Numbered from the stretch's first letter, positions 51,492 to 62,199 are shown. The stretch: DNA of 64,000 bases from JAAYAE01 sp963678395 (GCA_963678395.1 OY782827.1:558001-622000); one strand, 5' to 3'. Notes: generated by a model from the sequence alone, not told the origin. Numbers and translations: made by a program.

Positions 51492-52259
51492 ATGGGCGTT
51501 ATTAGTATGAAACAATTATTGGAAGCAGGTGTTCATTTCGGACATCAAACACGTCGTTGGAACCCTAAGATGGCTCCGTACATCTTTACTGAAAGAAACG
51601 GCATCTACATTATCGATTTGCAAAAGACTGTAAAAAAGGTAGATGAGTGCTACAACTTCATCCGTGAGGTAGCTGCTCGTGGCGAAAACATTTTGTTCGT
51701 TGGTACAAAGAAACAAGCTCAAGGAGCTATGCGTGATGAAGCTCTTCGTTGCAATATGTACTTTGTTAACGAGAGATGGTTGGGTGGTATGCTTACTAAC
51801 TTTAAAACCATTCAAGACCGTATTTCTCGCTTACGCGAATTAGAAAAAATGGAAGAGGCTGGTACTTTTGAAGTATTGCCTAAAAAAGAAGTTCTTGGTT
51901 TACGTCATGAGATGGATAAATTGACTAAATTCTTGGGCGGCATCAAAGACATGAAAAAATTGCCGGGAGCATTGTTTATCGTTGATCCTCGCAAAGAACA
52001 TATTGCAGTATTGGAAGCTCGTAAGTTGCACATTCCTATCGTAGCAACTGTAGATACCAACTGTGACCCTGATGAAATAGATTATTTGATTCCTGCAAAC
52101 GATGATGCTATACGTGCCGTTAAGTTATTGGCTGGCAAAATGGCTGATGCTGTTTTGGAAGGTCGCCAAGGCGCGCAAGATGAAAAAGAAAGCAAAGAAG
52201 AAGCTGCTAAGGCTGCAAAAGAAGCTAAAGCTGCTGCCGCTACTGTTACTGCTGAATAA
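51492..52259 (+). CDS. rpsB: 30S ribosomal protein S2
   Basis: A 255-residue S2 with [59 protein letters not shown] and [56 protein letters not shown]. It ends in an alanine/lysine-rich tail. ATG 51492 follows the strong AGGAGG site. It is the first gene of the rpsB-tsf-pyrH-frr block. Confidence 0.97.
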   Translation: MGVISMKQLLEAGVHFGHQTRRWNPKMAPYIFTERNGIYIIDLQKTVKKVDECYNFIREVAARGENILFVGTKKQAQGAMRDEALRCNMYFVNERWLGGMLTNFKTIQDRISRLRELEKMEEAGTFEVLPKKEVLGLRHEMDKLTKFLGGIKDMKKLPGALFIVDPRKEHIAVLEARKLHIPIVATVDTNCDPDEIDYLIPANDDAIRAVKLLAGKMADAVLEGRQGAQDEKESKEEAAKAAKEAKAAAATVTAE

Positions 52260-52288
52260 TATATTTACACATTAAAGGGGGATTTTTA

Positions 52289-52939
52289 ATGGCTCAAATT
52301 ACCGCTGTTTTAGTAAAAGAGCTGCGCGAACGCACTGGCGCTGGCATGATGGATTGCAAAAAGGCCTTGACAGAGACCGCAGGAGATATGGACAAAGCAA
52401 TTGATTTTCTTAGAGAAAAAGGTTTAGCTGCCGCTGCTAAAAAAGCTGGCCGTGTAGCTGCTGAAGGGTTAGTTTATTCTTATATTCATGGTGGTGGACG
52501 TATTGGCGTTTTAGTTGAAGTTAATTGTGAAACTGACTTTGTTGCTAAAACAGAAAACTTCCAAACTTTGGTTAAGGATATTGCTATGCATATTGCTGCT
52601 GCTAATCCTGCTTACATAAATAGAGAAGAAGTTCCTGTTGCTAAATTAGAGCATGAGAAGGAAGTTTTGTCCGAACAAGCTCGCAACGAAGGAAAACCAG
52701 AAAAAATTATTGAAAAAATGGTTGCTGGTCGTATTGAAAAATACTACAAAGAAGTTTGTTTGTTAGATCAAGTATTTGTTAAAGATACAGATAAAACTAT
52801 TTCCCAACTAGTAAATGAAAGTATTGCCAAGATTGGCGAAAATATTTCTATAAGACGTTTCACTCGCTATCAGTTGGGTGAAGGTATTGAGAAGAAACAT
52901 GAAGATTTTGCTGCAGAAGTAATGTCCTTTGTTAAATGA
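52289..52939 (+). CDS. tsf: Elongation factor Ts
   Basis: A 216-residue EF-Ts, the nucleotide exchange factor of EF-Tu. It has the N-terminal UBA-like domain ([38 protein letters not shown]) and the TDFVAK motif in [16 protein letters not shown]. Two-hairpin length is typical of the short bacterial form. AAAGGGGG precedes the ATG. A terminator follows before pyrH. Confidence 0.97.
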   Translation: MAQITAVLVKELRERTGAGMMDCKKALTETAGDMDKAIDFLREKGLAAAAKKAGRVAAEGLVYSYIHGGGRIGVLVEVNCETDFVAKTENFQTLVKDIAMHIAAANPAYINREEVPVAKLEHEKEVLSEQARNEGKPEKIIEKMVAGRIEKYYKEVCLLDQVFVKDTDKTISQLVNESIAKIGENISIRRFTRYQLGEGIEKKHEDFAAEVMSFVK

Positions 52940-52950
52940 TTAATATTGAT

Positions 52951-52982
52951 AAGAGAACACCTAGGTGTTCTCTTATTTTATA
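52951..52982 (+). terminator. Terminator after tsf
   Basis: AAGAGAACACCT and AGGTGTTCTCTT form a perfect 12-bp palindrome followed by ATTTTATAA. It probably attenuates transcription between tsf and pyrH. Confidence 0.75.
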
Positions 52983-53075
52983 AGTGCCTTAGAGAAAAAT
53001 TTTAACAATAATAGAGGAAAAAGGCGTTGCTTGTAGAATTTAAATATAGATAGAAGGCTTCGGGAGGTCATGTTA

Positions 53076-53804
53076 ATGACAGCAAACAAAAAGTTTAACA
53101 GAGTAGTTTTAAAACTTAGTGGAGAGGCTTTGGCCGGCAAGAAGGGTTATGGAATTGATCCGCTGGTAGTAGAAGATATTGCGGAACAAATCCAAGAAGT
53201 TTTAGAAAGCGGCTTGGACGTTGCTGTGGTTAATGGTGGCGGTAATATCTGGCGTGGACTTTCAGGTAGTGCCAAGGGCATGGATAGAGCTACAGCAGAT
53301 TATATGGGTATGCTGGCAACTATTATAAATTCTTTGGCCTTGCAAGATGCCTTGGAAAATCGTGGAGTAGCAACAAGGGTACAAACTGCTATCGAAATGC
53401 GACAAATAGCAGAACCTTATATACGCAGACGAGCAATTCGTCATTTGGAAAAGGGCAGAGTTGTAATATTTGCTGCCGGTACAGGTAATCCCTTTTTTTC
53501 TACGGATACGACTGCTGCTTTAAGAGCGGCTGAAATTGAGGCAGATGCTATTTTGATGGGGAAAAAGGGTGTGGACGGAGTTTACGATAGTGACCCGGCT
53601 AAGAACCCAAAAGCACAAAAATATGATAAACTAGACTATATTGAAGTTATTCAGAAGAATTTGGGCGTTATGGATTCTACTGCAATTAGTTTGTGCATGG
53701 ATAACAAAATCCCTATTGTGGTATTCAATATTGATACTAAGGGGAATATTTTAAAAGCAGCTTTAGGCAAGAAAATAGGAACTATAGTAGGAGGCATGGA
53801 ATAA
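53076..53804 (+). CDS. pyrH: Uridylate kinase
   Basis: A 242-residue amino-acid-kinase-fold UMP kinase: [87 protein letters not shown]. It phosphorylates UMP to UDP. ATG 53076 fits the CGGGAGGT site better than the in-frame ATG six bases earlier. Its stop overlaps the frr start. Confidence 0.96.
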   Translation: MTANKKFNRVVLKLSGEALAGKKGYGIDPLVVEDIAEQIQEVLESGLDVAVVNGGGNIWRGLSGSAKGMDRATADYMGMLATIINSLALQDALENRGVATRVQTAIEMRQIAEPYIRRRAIRHLEKGRVVIFAAGTGNPFFSTDTTAALRAAEIEADAILMGKKGVDGVYDSDPAKNPKAQKYDKLDYIEVIQKNLGVMDSTAISLCMDNKIPIVVFNIDTKGNILKAALGKKIGTIVGGME

Positions 53805-54367
53805 TGGCTACAATAGCTGAGTTACAGGTTCAAACTGAAGGAAAAATGAATAGAGCAATCGAGGCTTTGCGCAGTGAACTGACTAGCGTTCGCACAGGCA
53901 GAGCAACCCCGTCTCTTTTGGAAAGGGTTATGGTAGATTATTATGGCACACCTACTCCTGTTAATCAGGTAGCTAATGTGTCAGTGCCGGAACCTAGGAT
54001 GATTATCATTCAACCTTGGGAAAAGACTATGCTTAAAGAAATTGAAAAAGCTATTATGAAATCCGATTTGGGATTAAATCCGAACAATGATGGTACTGTT
54101 ATTAGATTGAATTTACCACAATTAACTGAAGAGCGTCGTAAAGACTTGGTTAAGGTTGTATATAAAAAAGGCGAGGAAGCACGCATAGTTGTACGTAATG
54201 TGCGACGTGAGTTTAATGATGCGATTAAGAAAATGGAAAAGGCTAAGCTTATTACAGAAGATGAGACTAAAGAAGCAACAGATAACTCTCAAAAATTGAC
54301 AGATAAGTTTATTAAAGATATTGACGGAATTTTAGCTAATAAAGAAAATGAAGTCATGGCAGTTTAA
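53804..54367 (+). CDS. frr: Ribosome recycling factor
   Basis: A 187-residue RRF: KMNRAIEALRSELTSVRTGRATPSLLERVMVDYYGTPTPVNQVANVSVPEPR, then GLNPNNDGTVIRLNLPQLTEERRKDLVK and the C-terminal helix. With EF-G it splits post-termination ribosomes. The ATG overlaps the pyrH stop by one base, and its own stop overlaps the next start by one base, indicating translational coupling. Confidence 0.97.
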   Translation: MATIAELQVQTEGKMNRAIEALRSELTSVRTGRATPSLLERVMVDYYGTPTPVNQVANVSVPEPRMIIIQPWEKTMLKEIEKAIMKSDLGLNPNNDGTVIRLNLPQLTEERRKDLVKVVYKKGEEARIVVRNVRREFNDAIKKMEKAKLITEDETKEATDNSQKLTDKFIKDIDGILANKENEVMAV

Positions 54368-54591
54368 TGGCGGAGTATGTTATTCCCAATGTGTTGGCCT
54401 TTCCTTTAACTATCGCTATAGAGCGTCTAGAGAGGTTGGGCATTGTCTATGAAATAATAAGGACTTTACCCCAAAAACGACGCGAGGAGCTTATCTGGCG
54501 TGATCAAGATGCTTATGTGGTTAAGCAGATTGTAACGCCTGACTATAGAGTGATTTTAACAGTAGCTTGTAAATGTCGAAAGGAGGTGTAG
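54367..54591 (+). CDS. Small PASTA-like protein of unknown function
   Basis: A 74-residue protein whose first half, VIPNVLAFPLTIAIERLERLGIVYEI, resembles one PASTA repeat (VPNVxGxxxxxAxxxLxxxGL). The second half contains KRREELIWRDQDAYVVKQIVTPDYRVILTVACKCRKEV. There is no signal peptide or membrane anchor. It is coupled to frr (TTTAATGG overlap) and sits in front of a ferredoxin, but I know no function for it. Confidence 0.6.
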   Translation: MAEYVIPNVLAFPLTIAIERLERLGIVYEIIRTLPQKRREELIWRDQDAYVVKQIVTPDYRVILTVACKCRKEV

Positions 54592-54597
54592 TAAATT

Positions 54598-54771
54598 ATG
54601 GCTTATACTATTAATAAAGACGAGTGTGTTGGTTGTGGTACTTGCGAAGGTACTTGTCCAGTAGGCGCAATAAAAGAGGACGATGGTAAGTACGCGATTA
54701 CTGAAGCTGAGTGTGTTGAATGTGGCGCTTGTGCTTCTGTTTGCCCAGTAGGTGCAATTAAACAACCTTGA
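54598..54771 (+). CDS. 2[4Fe-4S] ferredoxin
   Basis: A 57-residue clostridial-type ferredoxin with two canonical cluster motifs, CVGCGTCEGTCPVGAI and CVECGACASVCPVGAI, symmetrically placed. It is a low-potential electron carrier of the cytoplasm and could supply the IspG-type iron-sulfur enzyme downstream, but that is inference. A strong AAAGGAGG site lies upstream of ATG 54598. The gene is six bases after the PASTA-like protein and is followed by a terminator. Confidence 0.93.
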   Translation: MAYTINKDECVGCGTCEGTCPVGAIKEDDGKYAITEAECVECGACASVCPVGAIKQP

Positions 54772-54785
54772 TGAGTAAAAAGATT

Positions 54786-54827
54786 GCGCAACCCCGTGTT
54801 TCTTTTTGGGGTTGCGTACATTTTTAT
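54786..54827 (+). terminator. Terminator after ferredoxin gene
   Basis: GCGCAACCCC and GGGGTTGCGT form a ten-base-pair stem (one wobble) around a 12-nt loop, followed by ACATTTTTA. It separates the ferredoxin from uppS. Confidence 0.8.
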
Positions 54828-54848
54828 CCGAGGGAAGGGATATACGGA

Positions 54849-55631
54849 ATGTTTAAAAATATTTTCACTAATTCTACATCAATTAAAAATATCCCCGTAG
54901 CAGAAATAAAGGATGTAGACAGGGAAAGAATGCCCCAACATATTGCTATTATTATGGATGGTAATGGTAGGTGGGCAAAAGCGCAGGGGAAGCCTAGGCC
55001 TTTTGGACACAATCAAGGTGCTAAGACATTAAAAAATATTGTGCGTTTTGCGGATAACTTAGGCGTTAAGGTGCTAAGTGCGTATGTTTTTTCTACGGAA
55101 AATTGGAAACGACCGATTACAGAAGTTAACTTTATTATGGAATTACTTAGCCGTTATTTAACTAATGAAATAGATGAGTTTAATGAAAATAATGTACAGG
55201 TTCGTTTTATGGGATCAAGAGAAGGCTTACCTGAGGTCATTTGTAAAAAAATGGATCATGCCCTGGAAGCGACCAAGGACAATACAGGCATTATCCTTAA
55301 TTTAGCAATTAATTATGGGGGACAAGCAGAAATTTTGCAAGCTGTGCGTAGCATAGCAAAGCAAGTTAAAAATTGCCAATTGGAACCTAGTGAAATAAAT
55401 AATGTTGTGTTTGAAAACAATTTGTATTCTAGCCATTTGCCGCCTCCGGACTTATTAATAAGACCGGGAGGAGATTTTCGCGTTAGTAATTTTATGCTGT
55501 GGCAGATTGCTTATGCTGAAATTTGGACAACGGAAAGCTATTGGCCTGCTTTTACGCAAGAGATGCTGTTGGAGGCTATTAGAGATTTTCAAAAACGTGA
55601 CCGCCGTTATGGTGGGTTAAATATTAAATAA
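54849..55631 (+). CDS. uppS: Isoprenyl transferase (undecaprenyl diphosphate synthase)
   Basis: A 260-residue cis-prenyltransferase: HIAIIMDGNGRWAKAQGKPRPFGHNQGAKTLKNIV (catalytic aspartate), LSAYVFSTENWKRP and LLIRPGGDFRVSNFMLWQIAYAEIW. It elongates farnesyl diphosphate to the C55 carrier used for peptidoglycan and capsule. ATG 54849 has GAAGGGA upstream; the in-frame ATG at 54768 lies before the terminator and is rejected. Confidence 0.95.
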   Translation: MFKNIFTNSTSIKNIPVAEIKDVDRERMPQHIAIIMDGNGRWAKAQGKPRPFGHNQGAKTLKNIVRFADNLGVKVLSAYVFSTENWKRPITEVNFIMELLSRYLTNEIDEFNENNVQVRFMGSREGLPEVICKKMDHALEATKDNTGIILNLAINYGGQAEILQAVRSIAKQVKNCQLEPSEINNVVFENNLYSSHLPPPDLLIRPGGDFRVSNFMLWQIAYAEIWTTESYWPAFTQEMLLEAIRDFQKRDRRYGGLNIK

Positions 55632-55643
55632 GCAGGTGCAGTG

Positions 55644-56471
55644 ATGTTTAAAAGAACAGTAACGGCTATAGTAGCAATGCCCATAGCATTTTTTCTAATA
55701 AGGGCAGGAGGCTTGCTGTTTACGTTGGCAGTAGCAATGCTGGCTTTTGTGGGCTGGTATGAATTTTGGCAAATGATGCTTACTAAGGGGTATAAAGTTT
55801 ATTATTTAACTAGCTGTTTAGCGGTGTTATCCCTTATTTTAGCAGCGGCTTTTGGCAGTGAACTATTAGAGATACCCATTATGACTTTTTCTATATTGGG
55901 TATTATGTTAGAGGCTCTATACTACCATAGACGCGGTAACTGGGCACCGGAGGTAGCGTTATCTTCTTGTGCGGTGCTTTATATTGGACTTTTATTTTCG
56001 CATTTTATTCGCTTACGTAATATTACAGGACCTAGCGTTAACGCAGGAGCTTTGGGCGTAATGGATTTAGGAGAAGCTCTTTTTTGGACGGTGCTCTTTG
56101 GTACTTGGGCAAGTGATACCTTTGCCTATATTTTTGGCTGTGCTTTTGGTAAGCATGCGTTGCTTTCTGCTGTAAGCCCTAAAAAAAGCATAGAAGGGGC
56201 TGTTGCCGGTTTTATCGGCTGTGTAATAGTGGTTGCTATTGCCGGTACTATGTGGCTGGGGCTACCGGTTATTAAAGTTGTTACTTTAGGTTTTATTATT
56301 GGTTTATTTGCACCTTTGGGAGATTTGGTGGAGTCGTTGATGAAACGTTCTTTTGCCGTTAAAGATTCAGGCAATTTTTTCCCAGGCCATGGCGGGGTTC
56401 TGGATCGCTGTGATAGCTTGCTTTTTGTAGTACCATTGTCGTATTATTATATAAAATACTTTTTGCTTTAG
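55644..56471 (+). CDS. cdsA: Phosphatidate cytidylyltransferase
   Basis: A 275-residue inner-membrane protein with about eight hydrophobic segments, making CDP-diacylglycerol from phosphatidate and CTP. The family signature is SFAVKDSGNFFPGHGGVLDRCDSLLF near the C-terminus, with SDTFAYIFGCAFGKH before it. ATG 55644 is preferred over GTG 55641. It is 12 bp after uppS. Confidence 0.94.
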   Translation: MFKRTVTAIVAMPIAFFLIRAGGLLFTLAVAMLAFVGWYEFWQMMLTKGYKVYYLTSCLAVLSLILAAAFGSELLEIPIMTFSILGIMLEALYYHRRGNWAPEVALSSCAVLYIGLLFSHFIRLRNITGPSVNAGALGVMDLGEALFWTVLFGTWASDTFAYIFGCAFGKHALLSAVSPKKSIEGAVAGFIGCVIVVAIAGTMWLGLPVIKVVTLGFIIGLFAPLGDLVESLMKRSFAVKDSGNFFPGHGGVLDRCDSLLFVVPLSYYYIKYFLL

Positions 56472-56508
56472 TAGTTATTATATTTGGTAAAGTATAAAGG
56501 AGTAGAAT

Positions 56509-57663
56509 ATGAAGAACATTTCTGTTCTGGGGTCAACAGGCTCCATTGGTACACAAACTTTGGAAGTGGCTTTGGCCAATCCGGATAAATTAAAAATAGT
56601 AGCTTTGGCTGCTAATAGCAATGATAAACTTATGGAAGAACAAATACATATGTTTAACCCTGCAATAGTTACTCTTAGCGATGAAGCGGCAGCCAAAAGA
56701 TTGCGCTTGCGCTATAATGGTAAAACACAGATCTTGGCAGGGACAGAGGGGTTACAAGCAGTTGCGACCTATGCAGGAGCTGATACGGTATTGGCTTCTA
56801 TGGTAGGCTATGCTGGTTTGCGCCCTACTTTGGAGGCTATTAGCAGCGGCAAAAATATTGCTTTGGCTAATAAAGAAACAATGGTAGCTGCTGGCAGTAT
56901 CGTTATGGAGGCTGTTAAAAAGCATGGTGTAGCTTTAACTCCGGTAGATAGCGAGCATAGTGCGATTTTTCAAGCACTGCAAGGCAATAAACATAAAGAG
57001 GTTAAAAGATTATTAGTTACAGCCTCAGGTGGTCCTTTTAGAGGGAAAACCTTAGAGGAGCTGGCCCATGTTACCTTGGAGCAATGCTTAAAGCATCCTA
57101 ATTGGTCTATGGGGCAGAAGGTTACAGTAGATTCTGCGACTTTAGCTAATAAAGGATTGGAAATAATGGAAGCCCATTGGCTTTTTGACATTGATTACAG
57201 TAAAATAGAAGCAGTGGTACATCCCCAAAGTGTAGTACATTCTTTGGTAGAGTATGTAGATGGTTCTGTTATGGCACAATTAGGCTTAGCGGATATGAGA
57301 CTGCCTATTCAATATGCTTTAAGTTATCCTGACCGTTGGGAACATGCTTTTGGACAGTTGGATTTGGTAAAAGCAGGTCCTCTTACCTTTGAAAGTGTTG
57401 ATAATAATGTTTTTGGAGCTTTTAAACTTGCTGTGGATTGTGGACGTGCAGGGGGAATTATGCCTTGCGTTTTTAATGCGGTTAATGAAGTAGCTGTATA
57501 TGCTTTTTTGGCAAAGAAGCTTAGATTTTTAGATATTACAGGCCTTATCGCGGCCACATTAGATAGTTTTACAAATATTACAAAGCCCACTTTGGAAGAT
57601 ATAGAGTATACTGACAGTGAGGCACGCAAACGAGCTAACGAAATTTTAAAAGCGACATTTTAG
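56509..57663 (+). CDS. dxr: 1-deoxy-D-xylulose 5-phosphate reductoisomerase
   Basis: A 384-residue NADPH-dependent enzyme of the MEP pathway, converting DXP to MEP: NADPH site ISVLGSTGSIGTQTLEV, ALANKETMVAAGSIV, metal and substrate residues in LTPVDSEHSAIFQAL, and ATLANKGLEIMEAHWLFDIDY. AAAGGAG precedes the ATG. With ispG downstream, two MEP-pathway genes are in the operon. Confidence 0.96.
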   Translation: MKNISVLGSTGSIGTQTLEVALANPDKLKIVALAANSNDKLMEEQIHMFNPAIVTLSDEAAAKRLRLRYNGKTQILAGTEGLQAVATYAGADTVLASMVGYAGLRPTLEAISSGKNIALANKETMVAAGSIVMEAVKKHGVALTPVDSEHSAIFQALQGNKHKEVKRLLVTASGGPFRGKTLEELAHVTLEQCLKHPNWSMGQKVTVDSATLANKGLEIMEAHWLFDIDYSKIEAVVHPQSVVHSLVEYVDGSVMAQLGLADMRLPIQYALSYPDRWEHAFGQLDLVKAGPLTFESVDNNVFGAFKLAVDCGRAGGIMPCVFNAVNEVAVYAFLAKKLRFLDITGLIAATLDSFTNITKPTLEDIEYTDSEARKRANEILKATF

Positions 57664-57675
57664 TGGAGGTAGAAT

Positions 57676-58692
57676 TTGATAACTATATTAGCGGCAATAC
57701 TTGTTTTTGGTGTTTTGGTTACAGTGCATGAATTAGGACATTTTGCTACGGCAAAGCTTGTGGGTATGCGTGTAGATGAATTTGCTATTGGTTTTGGACC
57801 ATTATTATATCAGACAAAATCCGCAGAGACGATTTATTCTCTGCGTTTAATTCCTTTGGGCGGTTATAATAAAATTGCTGGAATGGATCCTGGCTCAGAA
57901 ACTGTTGAGAATGGTTTTGCTACTAAAAGTATTCCTGCGAGGATGCTGGTTATTTTGGCCGGTTCTCTGATGAATTTTATTTTGCCGGTAGTTTTATTTT
58001 TTTGTATTTTTGCTATTTCGGGAGTAGATACTCCGGTTAATGCTCCGATTTTGGGAATGGTAGCTCCTAAACAGGCTGTTGCTGATGCAGGGTTAATGCC
58101 GGATGATAAAATTTTGTCTGTTAATGGTACTGCGGTTACAGACTGGAACGATTTAGTCGCTAAATTGCGTGCTGCAGGAACTAAGGAAGTTACGGTAAAG
58201 GTTGATAGAGCCGGTTCCTTACGTGATTATAAGATGAAGGCTGTTTATAATGAGGAGTTGCAAAGACTTCTTATTGGTGTTTCACCTAAATTTACCAAAC
58301 AATCTGTTAGCATTTTAGAAGCAGGAAAAATGTCTGTTGACTATACCAAGCGGATTGTTATTTCTATGGTGAACGGATTAAAGAAAATTATTACAGGAAA
58401 AGCACCAGCAGATGTGGCGGGCCCCATTGGGGTAGCTCAAATGGCAGGGAATGTTGCTTCCCAAGGATTATTAGCACTTTTAAGTTTTATTGCCTTTCTA
58501 AGCCTTAATTTGGCCATCATTAATTTACTACCAATACCAGCTTTAGACGGTGGGCATTTTGTAGTTTTAGTAGTCGAGGCTGTGCGGGGTAAGCCCTTAG
58601 CACCTCGTTATATGGAAGCTATTCAGATGGTTGGAATTGCTATTATTTTGGCTATTACGGTATTTTCCACGGTGAAGGATATAACGCGCTAA
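57676..58692 (+). CDS. rseP: RseP-type site-2 zinc metalloprotease
   Basis: A 338-residue intramembrane protease: VTVHELGHFATAKLVGMRVDEFAIGFGP with the HELGH zinc motif in the first membrane segment, one PDZ domain (VADAGLMPDDKILSVNGTAVTDWNDLVAKLRAAG) and LLPIPALDGGHF with the third zinc ligand. It degrades anti-sigma factors and cleared signal peptides in the membrane. The start is a TTG behind GGAGGTAG. It sits between dxr and ispG as in most relatives. Confidence 0.94.
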   Translation: MITILAAILVFGVLVTVHELGHFATAKLVGMRVDEFAIGFGPLLYQTKSAETIYSLRLIPLGGYNKIAGMDPGSETVENGFATKSIPARMLVILAGSLMNFILPVVLFFCIFAISGVDTPVNAPILGMVAPKQAVADAGLMPDDKILSVNGTAVTDWNDLVAKLRAAGTKEVTVKVDRAGSLRDYKMKAVYNEELQRLLIGVSPKFTKQSVSILEAGKMSVDYTKRIVISMVNGLKKIITGKAPADVAGPIGVAQMAGNVASQGLLALLSFIAFLSLNLAIINLLPIPALDGGHFVVLVVEAVRGKPLAPRYMEAIQMVGIAIILAITVFSTVKDITR

Positions 58693-58712
58693 GTAGGAAA
58701 GGAACTTTTAAT

Positions 58713-59783
58713 ATGAAACGTAGACTAACACGAGTATTGCAAATTGGTAAAGTTGCTATTGGTGGAAATAATCCTATTGCTGTACAGTCAATGACCAATA
58801 CAAAAACTGAAGATGTAGCAGCTACTATAGCGCAAATTAAAACCTTGGAAAGTCTGGGGTGCGAAATTATTCGTTGTACGGTACCCACAATGGAAGCGGC
58901 TGCGGCACTTGTAAAGATAAAAAAAGAAATTAGTATTCCGCTCATAGCGGATATTCATTTTGACCATAAACTAGCCCTAGCTTCTATTGTAGCAGGCGTA
59001 GATGGGTTGCGACTTAACCCCGGTAATATTGGGAGCAGGGATAAGGTTATTGAAGTAATAAAGGCAGCCCAAGAGCGTAATGTGCCTATTAGAATTGGTG
59101 TTAATGCTGGGTCGTTACCTAAAGATTTATTGGCTAAATACGAGCACCCAACTGCAGAGGCCATGGTTGAAGCAGCTTGGCGTCATATTCATATTTTAGA
59201 AGATTTACATTATACTAATATCAAGGTTTCACTTAAGTGTCATGATGTGCCGATGACGATTGCGGCCTATAGGCTTTTAGCAGGTCAATGTGATTATCCG
59301 TTACATGTAGGTATTACAGAAGCAGGGACTGTCAATTCCGGTATCATTAAATCTGCCGTAGGTATTGGTACTCTTTTGGCTGAAGGAATAGGTGATACTA
59401 TTCGTGTTTCCTTAACAGGTGACCCAGCTAATGAAGTAAGGGTTGCCTATCAAATCTTGAAGTCTTTGGGACTAAGAGAATATGGACCTACTTTAATTTC
59501 TTGCCCTACCTGTGGACGCACTTCCATTAATTTGGAAAAGTTGGCTTTGGCAGTGGAAAGCTATTTGGAAGAAATAAAAGTACCTATTACAGTAGCCGTC
59601 ATGGGTTGTATAGTAAATGGACCTGGAGAAGCAAGGGAAGCTGATATAGGCATTGCCGGTGGCAAAGATGAAGGTCTTATTTTTAAAAAAGGTGAAATTA
59701 TTAAAAAGGTTCCTGAAAGAGATATTCTTAAGGAATTGTTTAAAGAAATTGATAAAATAGTGAGTGAGAGGAAGATGAATTGA
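58713..59783 (+). CDS. ispG: 4-hydroxy-3-methylbut-2-enyl diphosphate synthase (IspG)
   Basis: A 356-residue iron-sulfur enzyme of the MEP pathway: [40 protein letters not shown], and the cluster cysteines in [14 protein letters not shown] and [21 protein letters not shown]. It reduces MEcPP to HMBPP using ferredoxin or flavodoxin. AAAGGAAC is upstream of the ATG. Its stop TGA overlaps the proS start ATG by one base. Confidence 0.96.
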   Translation: MKRRLTRVLQIGKVAIGGNNPIAVQSMTNTKTEDVAATIAQIKTLESLGCEIIRCTVPTMEAAAALVKIKKEISIPLIADIHFDHKLALASIVAGVDGLRLNPGNIGSRDKVIEVIKAAQERNVPIRIGVNAGSLPKDLLAKYEHPTAEAMVEAAWRHIHILEDLHYTNIKVSLKCHDVPMTIAAYRLLAGQCDYPLHVGITEAGTVNSGIIKSAVGIGTLLAEGIGDTIRVSLTGDPANEVRVAYQILKSLGLREYGPTLISCPTCGRTSINLEKLALAVESYLEEIKVPITVAVMGCIVNGPGEAREADIGIAGGKDEGLIFKKGEIIKKVPERDILKELFKEIDKIVSERKMN

Positions 59784-61501
59784 TGCGCGTTTCCAAATTA
59801 TATGCACCAACTTTGCGAGAGGTTCCTGCAGAAGCTGAAGTAATAAGTCACCAATTAATGTTGAGAGCAGGTTTTATTAGAAAATCAGCCGGGGGTATGT
59901 ATACTTATTTGCCCTTAGCTTTGCGTGTTTTGAAGAAAATTGAGACAATTATACGCGAGGAAATGGACAATTCAGGAGCTCAAGAGCTTTTGATGCCTAT
60001 TTTGCAACCGGCAGAAATATGGCAGGAGAGTGGTCGTTGGTCCGTATATGGAGATGAAATGTTTCGTATTAAGGACCGCCACAGCCGTGAATTTTGCCTA
60101 GGACCTACTCACGAAGAGCTGGTTACTACTTTGGTACGCTCTGATGTGCGTTCTTACAAACAGTTGCCTTTGAATGTTTATCAAATACAAAATAAATTTA
60201 GAGATGAAAGACGTCCACGTTTTGGGTTAATGCGCGGCCGCGAGTTTATTATGAAGGATGCGTATTCTTTTGATCGTGATGAGGCTGGCCTTGATGCATC
60301 CTACAAATTAATGTATGATGCTTATACGAATATTTTTAATCGTTGCGGCTTGACTTTCCGTCCGGTAAAAGCTGATTCCGGTGCCATTGGTGGCAGCGGT
60401 TCTCATGAATTTATGGCTATTGCCGATAGTGGTGAAGCTGAGATAGTATTTTGTCCGGAGTGTGCTTATGCTGCTAATGTAGAAAAAACAGAACTGTTCC
60501 CTATGGAGGCAGTTATAGAAGCTGCTTTGCCCAAAGAAGAAGTAGTTACTCCTCATTGTAAAACAATTGCCTCAGTATGCGAATTTTTACAGTTGCCAAT
60601 TGAAAAAAGCGTTAAGGCTGTTGCTTACACTTCCAGCAAAGGTCTTATTCTTTGTTTTGTGCGCGGGGATCATGAAGTTAATGAAATAAAAGTTATGAAT
60701 GCTTGCGCAGTTAGCGAGGTTGCTATGGCTCCGGAAGAACTATTGGTGGCAGCTAATACTGTGGGCGGTTTTATGGATCCGGTAGGTATGGACCCCAAGA
60801 AAGCTATAATAGTTGTAGATAGTAGTGTTATGCTTATGCATAATTTCTGCTGCGGAGCTAATAAAAAAGATGTGCATTATGTAAATGTTAATCCAAAGAG
60901 AGATTTTGAACCTACAATTGTAACGGATATTCGTCTGGTACAACAAGGGGATCCATGCCCTCATTGTGGTGGCAAGCTGAAAAAAGCTAGAGGTATTGAA
61001 GTAGGACAAGTGTTCAAATTGTTTACTAAATACAGCAAGGCGTTGAAAACTAATTTTTTGGATGAAAATGGCCGAGAACAACCAATGGTTATGGGCTGTT
61101 ATGGTATTGGCGTTAGTCGTACTATGGCGGCAGCTATTGAGCAATGTAATGACAAAGATGGTATTATTTGGCCTGCAGCCATAGCTCCCTATAGTGTGCT
61201 GGTGGTGCCGGTTAATACTAAAGATGAAGCTAGTACAGCTAAGGCAGAAGAGATTTATAAGGCACTGGGGGAAGCAGGCCTAGAAGTTATTATTGATGAC
61301 CGCAGTGAAAGGGCCGGCGTAAAGTTTAAGGATGCGGATTTAATTGGTTATCCTTTGCGCGTCGTAGTAGGTCCAAAGACTTTGGCGGTGGGGCAAATTG
61401 AAGTAAAGAACAGACGCTCAGGCGAGGTTAAGATGTTAAATCTAGACGCTGACTATATTAGCGAAATACAGGCTATGTTGGCACTTTATAATAGAAATTA
61501 A
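59783..61501 (+). CDS. proS: Prolyl-tRNA synthetase
   Basis: A 572-residue class II synthetase of the bacterial type with the editing insertion: motif 1 region [30 protein letters not shown], motif 2 [31 protein letters not shown], the INS domain at residues ~230-390 (ending before [11 protein letters not shown]) and motif 3 [18 protein letters not shown], followed by the anticodon-binding domain. ATG 59783 is used; a TTG three bases before is in frame. Confidence 0.96.
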   Translation: MRVSKLYAPTLREVPAEAEVISHQLMLRAGFIRKSAGGMYTYLPLALRVLKKIETIIREEMDNSGAQELLMPILQPAEIWQESGRWSVYGDEMFRIKDRHSREFCLGPTHEELVTTLVRSDVRSYKQLPLNVYQIQNKFRDERRPRFGLMRGREFIMKDAYSFDRDEAGLDASYKLMYDAYTNIFNRCGLTFRPVKADSGAIGGSGSHEFMAIADSGEAEIVFCPECAYAANVEKTELFPMEAVIEAALPKEEVVTPHCKTIASVCEFLQLPIEKSVKAVAYTSSKGLILCFVRGDHEVNEIKVMNACAVSEVAMAPEELLVAANTVGGFMDPVGMDPKKAIIVVDSSVMLMHNFCCGANKKDVHYVNVNPKRDFEPTIVTDIRLVQQGDPCPHCGGKLKKARGIEVGQVFKLFTKYSKALKTNFLDENGREQPMVMGCYGIGVSRTMAAAIEQCNDKDGIIWPAAIAPYSVLVVPVNTKDEASTAKAEEIYKALGEAGLEVIIDDRSERAGVKFKDADLIGYPLRVVVGPKTLAVGQIEVKNRRSGEVKMLNLDADYISEIQAMLALYNRN

Positions 61502-61524
61502 CTTCTGGAAAAGGAAGTGAAATT

Positions 61525-62199
61525 ATGTTAAATGCGATGGATTGGCAGATGATTATGCGTCTGTGTTTGGCGGCGCTTTTGGGTGGCATTGTAGGGATGG
61601 AACGGGGAAGCGGTGATAGACCGGCAGGTCTTAGAACTCACGTGCTTGTTTGCACAGGTTCTGCTTTGATTATGCTGGTTTCTATTTATGCTTTTGACCC
61701 ACAAACTTATACTAGAGATCCAGGACGTATTGCCGCTTAGGTTGTTAGCGGTATTGGTTTTTTAGGTGCCGGAACTATTTTGCACGAAGGACTTACTGTG
61801 CGAGGTTTAACTACGGCGGCTAGTTTGTGGATGGTAGCAGCTATTGGTCTTGCCATTGGTAGCGGCATGATTTTGGTGGGCATTATTTCAACGGTTATTA
61901 TGCTTATTACTTTGGTCACTTTTCATGGTTGGGAGAAACGGTTACCGGGGGCAGGTAATAATGCACGCAGGTATATAAGGGTTATTGCTAAAAATAATAC
62001 TGATACGATGATGACGATTTTGGGGTACTTAGGTTCTCATAATGTTAAAGTGCGGACACTAAATGTAAAAAACAACAAGGTAGAAGGAACAATTATTATT
62101 GAGCTTTATTTAAAAATTAGTAAAGATTTTAATATCAACGAAATTATTGCAGGAATTAATACCTTAGATGATGTAATTTCGTTAGAAAATGTAGTTTGA
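61525..62199 (+). pseudogene. MgtC/SapB family membrane protein with in-frame TAG
   Basis: The N-terminal membrane domain has the MgtC/SapB signature LLGGIVGMERGSGDRPAGLRTHVLVCTGSALIMLVS. It is interrupted by TAG at 61738-61740, then continues in the same frame with VVSGIGFLGAGTILHEGLTVRGLTTAASLWMVAAIGLAIG and a C-terminal ACT-like domain (ARRYIRVIAKNNTDTMMTILGYLGSHNVKVRTLNVK). Relatives read RIAAQVVSGIGFLGAG here, so a CAG to TAG change is the likely cause. The gene is otherwise complete and sits between proS and polC. Confidence 0.85.

Noticed and set aside
54768..54848. N-terminal extension of UppS from ATG 54768
   Set aside because: The extension would overlap the ferredoxin stop and a strong terminator and has no similarity to UppS; ATG 54849 has a proper ribosome-binding site.
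23617..61740. Stop-codon reassignment (TAG or TAA read as amino acid)
   Set aside because: Both TAA and TAG end many intact genes in the window, including the conserved operon, and the in-frame stops replace different residues.
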